DNA of 64,000 bases from Streptomyces angustmyceticus (GTDB taxonomy: Bacteria; Actinomycetota; Actinomycetes; Streptomycetales; Streptomycetaceae). The notes under the pieces were generated by a model. That model saw only the letters and a program-made list of their open reading frames with translations, did no database searches and was not told where the DNA came from. Position 1 is the first letter of the stretch, and every line of letters begins with the position of its first letter. The translations under genes were made by a program, and so were the position numbers. The stretch is taken from the NCBI RefSeq assembly GCF_019933235.1, contig NZ_CP082945.1, positions 1,426,001-1,490,000 of the forward strand, given 5' to 3'. Positions 59,736-64,000 of the stretch are shown one piece after another.

Positions 59736-60668
59736 TCACACGGTCGCCGGCACCTCGAACGTCAGTGTCCCGGCCGTCGCGTCCAGCTCCGCGGGGACGC
59801 CCAGCGGCACGGTCAGCGCGGTGTCGCCGTGGCCGAAGCCGAACTCCTCGGCCACCGGCACCCCGAGCCCGGCCAGGCGGTCCACCAGCACCGCCCGCAC
59901 CTGGTCGTAGGGACCGCAGCGGGCCCAGGAGCCGAGCACGATCCCGGCGACACCGTCCAGCCGGCCGGCGCGCAGGAGCTGGGTGAGCGCGCGGTCGAGA
60001 CGGTACGGCGGCTCCCCGACGTCCTCCAGCAGCAGGAGACCGCCCGCCGCGTCCCGCCCGGCCCCCGCGGTGCCCACCTCGGTGGCGAGCATGGTCAGGC
60101 AGCCGCCGAGGGTGACCCCGCGGGCCCGTCCGGGCACCAGCGGGCGGGCGGACGGCGCGGTCAGGGTCCGCACGCTCTCCGGCGCGAAGAGGGTGCGCCG
60201 CAGATGCTCGCGGGTGGCCTCGTCCTTGAGGAAGACCTCCCCCGCGACGGCCGGGCCGTGCAGGGTGGACACCCCGGCGCGCACCGCGAACGCCTCGTGC
60301 AGCACCGTCACATCGCTGAAGCCGACCAGCGGCTTGGGAACCGCGGCCCGGATGGCGTCCCAGTCCAGCAGGTCGACCATCCGCTGGGCGCCGTAGCCGC
60401 CCCGGCCCGCGAACACCGCCTTGACGGACGGGTCGCACCACGCCTCCTGGAGGTCGCGGGCCCGCTGCTCGTCGGTGGCGGCCAGATAGCGCAGGGTGGG
60501 GTGGGTGTCCCTGGCGTGGGGCGCGGCGATGGGGTCGAGGTCCCAGCCGCGCAGGACGTCCAGCCCGCCGTCCAGCCGCTCCGGCGCGAGGGGGCCGCTG
60601 GGCGCCACCACCGCCACCCGGTCGCCGGGCCGCAGCCGCGGCGGCCTGACCGGCAGCGCCGGGGTCAT
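59736..60668 (-). CDS. LD-carboxypeptidase (S66, MccF-like)
   Basis: A 310-residue cytoplasmic serine peptidase. GDRVAVVAPSGPL, the substrate loop FAGRGGYGAQRMVDLLDWDAI and LVGFSDVTVLHEAF (nucleophilic Ser in the GFSD elbow) are S66 hallmarks; the Glu and His of the triad are in LLLEDVGE and FGFGHGD. The family trims murein LD-peptide bonds or detoxifies microcin-like aminoacyl nucleotides. Its ATG overlaps the stop of the upstream S9 peptidase gene by four bases (ATGA), indicating an operon. Confidence 0.93.
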   Translation of the reverse strand: MTPALPVRPPRLRPGDRVAVVAPSGPLAPERLDGGLDVLRGWDLDPIAAPHARDTHPTLRYLAATDEQRARDLQEAWCDPSVKAVFAGRGGYGAQRMVDLLDWDAIRAAVPKPLVGFSDVTVLHEAFAVRAGVSTLHGPAVAGEVFLKDEATREHLRRTLFAPESVRTLTAPSARPLVPGRARGVTLGGCLTMLATEVGTAGAGRDAAGGLLLLEDVGEPPYRLDRALTQLLRAGRLDGVAGIVLGSWARCGPYDQVRAVLVDRLAGLGVPVAEEFGFGHGDTALTVPLGVPAELDATAGTLTFEVPATV

Positions 60669-62692
60669 CCGCGCAGCTCCAGCGCCGGGACATCGGTCCG
60701 GTCGAGGCCGAAGGTCCGCGAGTAGAGGGCGAGTTCGGCCTCCACGGCGCGCACGATGGTGTCCGCCCGGCGGAAGCCGTGTCCCTCCCCGGCGAAGGCG
60801 AGGTAGGCGTGCGGTATGCCGCGCCCGGCGACCTCGGCGAGGAAGCGTTCGCACTGCACGGGCGGGCAGATCACGTCGTCCAGGCCCTGGAGCAGCAGGA
60901 ACGGTGCGGTGATGCGGTCCGCGCGGTGCAGCGGCGAGCGCTCGCGGTAGCGGTCGGGCACCTCCGCGAACGGGCCGACCAGCGACTCCAGGTACCGCGA
61001 CTCGAAGTCATGGGTCTCGTCGGTGGCCCAGCCGGTCAGGTCGAGGATCGGGTAGCTGATGGTGCCGCAGGCGTAGAGGTCGGTGGCGGTCAGCGAGGCG
61101 GCGGTGGTCCAGCCGCCGGCGCTGCCGCCGCGGATGGCGAGCCGTGCGCGGTCGGCGGTGCCCTCGTCGGCCAGGCTCCGGGCGACGGCCGCGCAGTCCT
61201 CGACGTCCACCACGCCCCACTGGCCGCGCAGCCGCTCGCGGTACTCCCGTCCGTAGCCGGTCGATCCGCCGTAGTTGACCTCGGCGACGCCGATGCCGCG
61301 GGAGGTGAAGTAGGCGATCTCCAGGTCGAGCACCATGGGGGCGTGGCCGGTGGGACCGCCGTGCGCCCACACCACGAAGGGCGGCAGCTCGCCGTCCGGG
61401 GCGACGTGGTCGGGGTTGTGCGGCGGGTAGATGTGGGCGTGGATGTCCCGCCCGTCGGGGCCGGTGAAGGTACGGCTCCGCGGCCGCGGGTAGTAGGCGG
61501 GGTCCAGGACGTCGGCATGCCGGCAGGCGATCACCCGGGCGCGCCCGGTGCAGGTGTCCAGTTCGACGATCTCGTACGAGCTGTGCGGACCGGCGGCGAT
61601 GCCGAGGACGCGGCTGCCGTGCGCGGCGAGGCTGGACGCCCACTCCGTCCACGGTCCCGCGGAGTCGACGAGGTCGCCGCTCACCGGGTCGAGGATGCCC
61701 AGGGTGGTGGAGCCGCGGCCGTGGATCACCGCGAGGGTGCCGTTCTCCAGGGGCAGGAACCAGCGCTGCCCGACGTTCCACAGCGGCCCGCCGAACTCCT
61801 CCTGCCGGGAGGGGCACAGGCGCCTGCCCGCCGCCGGGCCGCCGCCGTCCGCGTCGGGGTCGAGGCGCCGCACCTCCCACCAGCCGCCGGCGTCCGAGAC
61901 GAACAGCAGCGAGCCGTCGGACGCCCACTCGACCTGGGCGACGGACTCGCCGGCCGCGCCGCCGTCCGCCCCGCCGGTGCCGAGGTCGCCGGCGAGCGGC
62001 CGGATGTCCTCGAACGTGCCCTCGCCGGTGATCCGGGCCCCCATCACCAGCGTGCCGTCCCACGGCATCAGAGGGTGGTCCCAGGCGATCCAGGCGGCCC
62101 GCCGGCCGTCCGGCGAGATCCGCGGCCCGGTCACGAAGCGGTGCCGGTCGTCGCTCAACTCCCGTACGTGGTCGCGGTGTTCGGCGGCCGAGCCGTCGAG
62201 CGGAACGGCGGCGATCACCCTGCGCACGTCGGTCGGCCGGTCGCCCGTGAACTCCTCCAGGACGCACCACACCTCGCCGAGTTCGGGGCGCAGCACCGGA
62301 TCGACCCAGCGCAGTCCGGCACCGACGCCGGACAGCGGGGTGAGCGGGCGCGGGGCCTCGCCGCTGTCCGGCGCGCAGACGTACAGCCGCAGGTCGGCGA
62401 AGTCGCTGAAGACGACGAGCGGTCCGTGCGCGGTGACCGTGCCGGCCCAGGGCTGGCCGCCGTACTCCACCACCCGGCTGCGGACGTTCCAGGGCGCGGG
62501 CAGCACCGACTCCTCGGTGCCGTCGGGGCGCAGGCGGACCAGCGCCCGCCGGCCGCCCTCTGCGGGCCGCGGCTCCGTCCACCACACCTCGTCGCCGACC
62601 ACCCCGACGAAGCCGGGGCGGCCGTCGTGCGCGGCGACCGCCCGGGCCTCGATCGGGGACGTCCAGGCGCCGTAGGGAGCCGTGGTCACCAT
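60665..62692 (-). CDS. Prolyl oligopeptidase family (S9) serine peptidase
   Basis: A 675-residue peptidase. The N-terminal half is a beta-propeller with WD-like repeats (WWTEPRP, then VEYGGQPWAGTV and PRISPDGRRAAWIAWDHP). The C-terminal catalytic domain holds Ser in AIRGGSAGGWTT, Asp in LQGLDDVICPP and His in AGEGHGFRRAD. It cleaves small peptides in the cytoplasm, often as a dipeptidyl or acylaminoacyl peptidase. GAGGAGAGG lies about nine bases before the ATG at 62692. It is translationally coupled to the S66 gene. Confidence 0.94.
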   Translation of the reverse strand: MVTTAPYGAWTSPIEARAVAAHDGRPGFVGVVGDEVWWTEPRPAEGGRRALVRLRPDGTEESVLPAPWNVRSRVVEYGGQPWAGTVTAHGPLVVFSDFADLRLYVCAPDSGEAPRPLTPLSGVGAGLRWVDPVLRPELGEVWCVLEEFTGDRPTDVRRVIAAVPLDGSAAEHRDHVRELSDDRHRFVTGPRISPDGRRAAWIAWDHPLMPWDGTLVMGARITGEGTFEDIRPLAGDLGTGGADGGAAGESVAQVEWASDGSLLFVSDAGGWWEVRRLDPDADGGGPAAGRRLCPSRQEEFGGPLWNVGQRWFLPLENGTLAVIHGRGSTTLGILDPVSGDLVDSAGPWTEWASSLAAHGSRVLGIAAGPHSSYEIVELDTCTGRARVIACRHADVLDPAYYPRPRSRTFTGPDGRDIHAHIYPPHNPDHVAPDGELPPFVVWAHGGPTGHAPMVLDLEIAYFTSRGIGVAEVNYGGSTGYGREYRERLRGQWGVVDVEDCAAVARSLADEGTADRARLAIRGGSAGGWTTAASLTATDLYACGTISYPILDLTGWATDETHDFESRYLESLVGPFAEVPDRYRERSPLHRADRITAPFLLLQGLDDVICPPVQCERFLAEVAGRGIPHAYLAFAGEGHGFRRADTIVRAVEAELALYSRTFGLDRTDVPALELRG

Positions 62693-62734
62693 GTGCAGTT
62701 CCTCTCCTCCACCGGCCGGGCAGCCGCCGGCCGG

Positions 62735-64000
62735 TCAGACGGTGCGCAGGAAGTGGTCGAGCACCCGGACACCGAAGTGCAGTCCCTCGACGGGCACGCG
62801 CTCGTCCACGCCGTGGAAGAGTGCCTGGTAGTCGAACCCCTCGGGCAGTTTGAGCGGCGAGAAACCATAGCCGGTGATGCCCAGCCGGGAGAACTGTTTC
62901 GCGTCCGTGCCGCCGGACATGCAGTACGGCACGACATGGCCGTCCGGGTCGAAGCGCTCGATGGCGGCGCGCATCGCGGCGTACGCCGGGGCGTCGACCG
63001 GGGCCTGCAGCGCGACCTCGCGGTGGTCGTACTCCCAGCTCACGTCGGGTCCGGTGAGCTCGTCCAGGGTGGCGCGGAACTCGTCCTCGCCACCGGGCAC
63101 CACCCGGCCGTCGACGTGGGCGACGGCCGCTCCCGGGATCACGTTGACCTTGTAACCGGCCGACAGCATCGTCGGGTTGGCGCTGTTGCGGACGGTCGGC
63201 TCGACGAGCTTGGCGGCCGGGCCGAGGGCGCCGAGCAGCGCGTCGACGTCGAAGTCGGGCGCGTCGACGTCCGCCTCGATGCCGTGCAGCGCGGCGAGTT
63301 CGTCCAGCGCGGCCCGCACGGTCGGGGTGAGGCGGACCGGCCACTCGTACGCGCCGATCCGGGCCACGGCCGCGGCCAGCCTGCTGACGGCGTTCTCGCG
63401 GTTGACCTTCGAGCCGTGCCCCGCCCGGCCCCGGGCGGTCAGCTTCAGCCAGGCCGTGCCGCGCTCCCCCGCCGCGACCGGGTAGAGCCGCCGCCCGCCG
63501 CCCGCGTGGAAGGTGAAGGCCCCGGACTCGCTGATGCCCTCGGTACAGCCGTCGAAGAGCCCGGGGTGCCGGTCGGCCAGGAATCCGGAGCCGTCCTCGG
63601 CGCTGGCCTCCTCGTCGGCGGTGAAGGCCAGCACGATGTCGCGCCGCGGCCGCACCCCGCTGCGGGCCCAGTCCCGTACGACGGCGAGCACCATCGCGTC
63701 CATGTTCTTCATGTCGATGGCGCCCCGGCCCCAGACCACGCCGTCGCGGACCTCGCCGGAGAAGGGGTGCACGCTCCAGTCGGCGGGCTCGGCGGGGACC
63801 ACGTCGAGATGGCCGTGGACCAGCAGGGCGTCGGCCCCCGGGTCGGTGCCCTCGATGCGGGCGACCACGTTCGTGCGACCCCTGCTGCGCTCCAGCAGCG
63901 TCGGTGCCGTCCCGGCACCGGCCAGCCGCTCGGCGACGTACTCGGCGGCCGGCCGCTCGCGGCAGGCGCCGTCACCGGCGTTGCTCGTGTCGATCCGGAT
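62735..64000 (-). CDS. M20-family metallopeptidase, 5' end outside the window
   Basis: The C-terminal 421 residues of an M20/M25/M40 dipeptidase-type enzyme; the frame runs open to the window edge and so the start is not seen. The metal site is clear: HGHLDVVPAEPADW (His and catalytic Asp), GRGAIDMKNM (bridging Asp), FTADEEASAEDGS (Glu-Glu) and SGGTDAKQF. The lid domain (AWLKLTARGRAGHGS) is also present. It would hydrolyse dipeptides or N-acyl amino acids in the cytoplasm. The 42-bp gap to the S9 gene suggests one transcript with it. Confidence 0.93.
   Translation of the reverse strand: MRIDTSNAGDGACRERPAAEYVAERLAGAGTAPTLLERSRGRTNVVARIEGTDPGADALLVHGHLDVVPAEPADWSVHPFSGEVRDGVVWGRGAIDMKNMDAMVLAVVRDWARSGVRPRRDIVLAFTADEEASAEDGSGFLADRHPGLFDGCTEGISESGAFTFHAGGGRRLYPVAAGERGTAWLKLTARGRAGHGSKVNRENAVSRLAAAVARIGAYEWPVRLTPTVRAALDELAALHGIEADVDAPDFDVDALLGALGPAAKLVEPTVRNSANPTMLSAGYKVNVIPGAAVAHVDGRVVPGGEDEFRATLDELTGPDVSWEYDHREVALQAPVDAPAYAAMRAAIERFDPDGHVVPYCMSGGTDAKQFSRLGITGYGFSPLKLPEGFDYQALFHGVDERVPVEGLHFGVRVLDHFLRTV

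Noticed and set aside
1..64000. CRISPR arrays, insertion sequences, prophage genes, rRNA, NRPS/PKS cluster
   Set aside because: No spaced direct repeats of CRISPR type, no transposase or phage structural gene, no rRNA and no multi-module synthase could be found on either strand.

Overview
The window is a 64 kb piece of a high-GC actinomycete chromosome, almost certainly Streptomyces. GC is very high with strong third-position GC bias. There are GTG and TTG starts, genes with no ribosome binding site that begin a few bases after a TANNNT hexamer, and two rare TTA (bldA-type) leucine codons. The gene families are also typical: DUF397 with a DUF5753 XRE regulator, DUF574 methyltransferase, SseB-domain proteins, DUF6415, a CYP105-type P450 with its 3Fe-4S ferredoxin, and a DUF4239 membrane protein. 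I see no insertion sequence, prophage, CRISPR array, rRNA or large biosynthetic cluster. It reads as ordinary chromosomal housekeeping and accessory metabolism.

Layout. 1-8.5 kb: regulators (a probable ATP-binding/DUF397/XRE trio, TetR, PucR), two methyltransferases, a repeat-rich secreted protein and a DUF6314 protein. 8.7-13.4 kb: a tight choline-to-glycine-betaine operon (aldehyde dehydrogenase, APC permease, choline oxidase CodA). 13.4-13.8 kb: on the minus strand, a complete TPP riboswitch with no thiamine gene after it, then a tRNA-Leu(GAG) with its terminator. 14-21 kb: a second aldehyde dehydrogenase, chorismate mutase, a TTA-containing FAD monooxygenase, FdhD, and a divergent MarR/quinone-oxidoreductase pair. 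21-31 kb: secreted sialidase, SBF-like transporter with a divergent LysR gene, acyl-CoA ligase, membrane protein, aldo/keto reductase, VOC protein, methyltransferase. 31-37 kb: DUF1266 protein, photolyase, BrkB-like protein, pterin dehydratase, MmyB-type regulator, SnoaL-like protein. 37-41 kb: a slightly lower-GC divergent module (XRE regulator with TPR-like tail versus DUF6415 plus a small protein), then a HAD phosphatase. 41-50 kb: SseB protein, desaturase, permease, a degenerate aminotransferase-fold protein, PAP2/diacylglycerol kinase fusion, methyltransferase. 50-57.6 kb: oxidoreductase, DUF5107/TPR protein, arginase family, VOC and GNAT proteins, P450 plus ferredoxin. 57.7-64 kb: a run of secreted or cytoplasmic peptidases (S15, S66, S9, M20) on the minus strand.

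How the genes fit together. CodA can oxidise choline through betaine aldehyde to betaine, the aldehyde dehydrogenase can do the second step, and the permease can import a substrate: an osmoprotection or choline-use module. The P450 and ferredoxin form one electron-transfer pair. The peptidase run suggests peptide scavenging. Many regulators sit beside or divergent from their likely targets, and four of these intergenic regions carry inverted or direct repeats that look like operators. Most convergent gene pairs are separated by strong GC-rich hairpins.

The most unusual items are the orphan TPP riboswitch aimed at the 3' end of codA, the aminotransferase-fold protein lacking the PLP lysine, the divergent XRE/DUF6415 module with matching repeats in both promoters and a TTA codon, and the 12-codon open frame plus hairpin in front of the P450.
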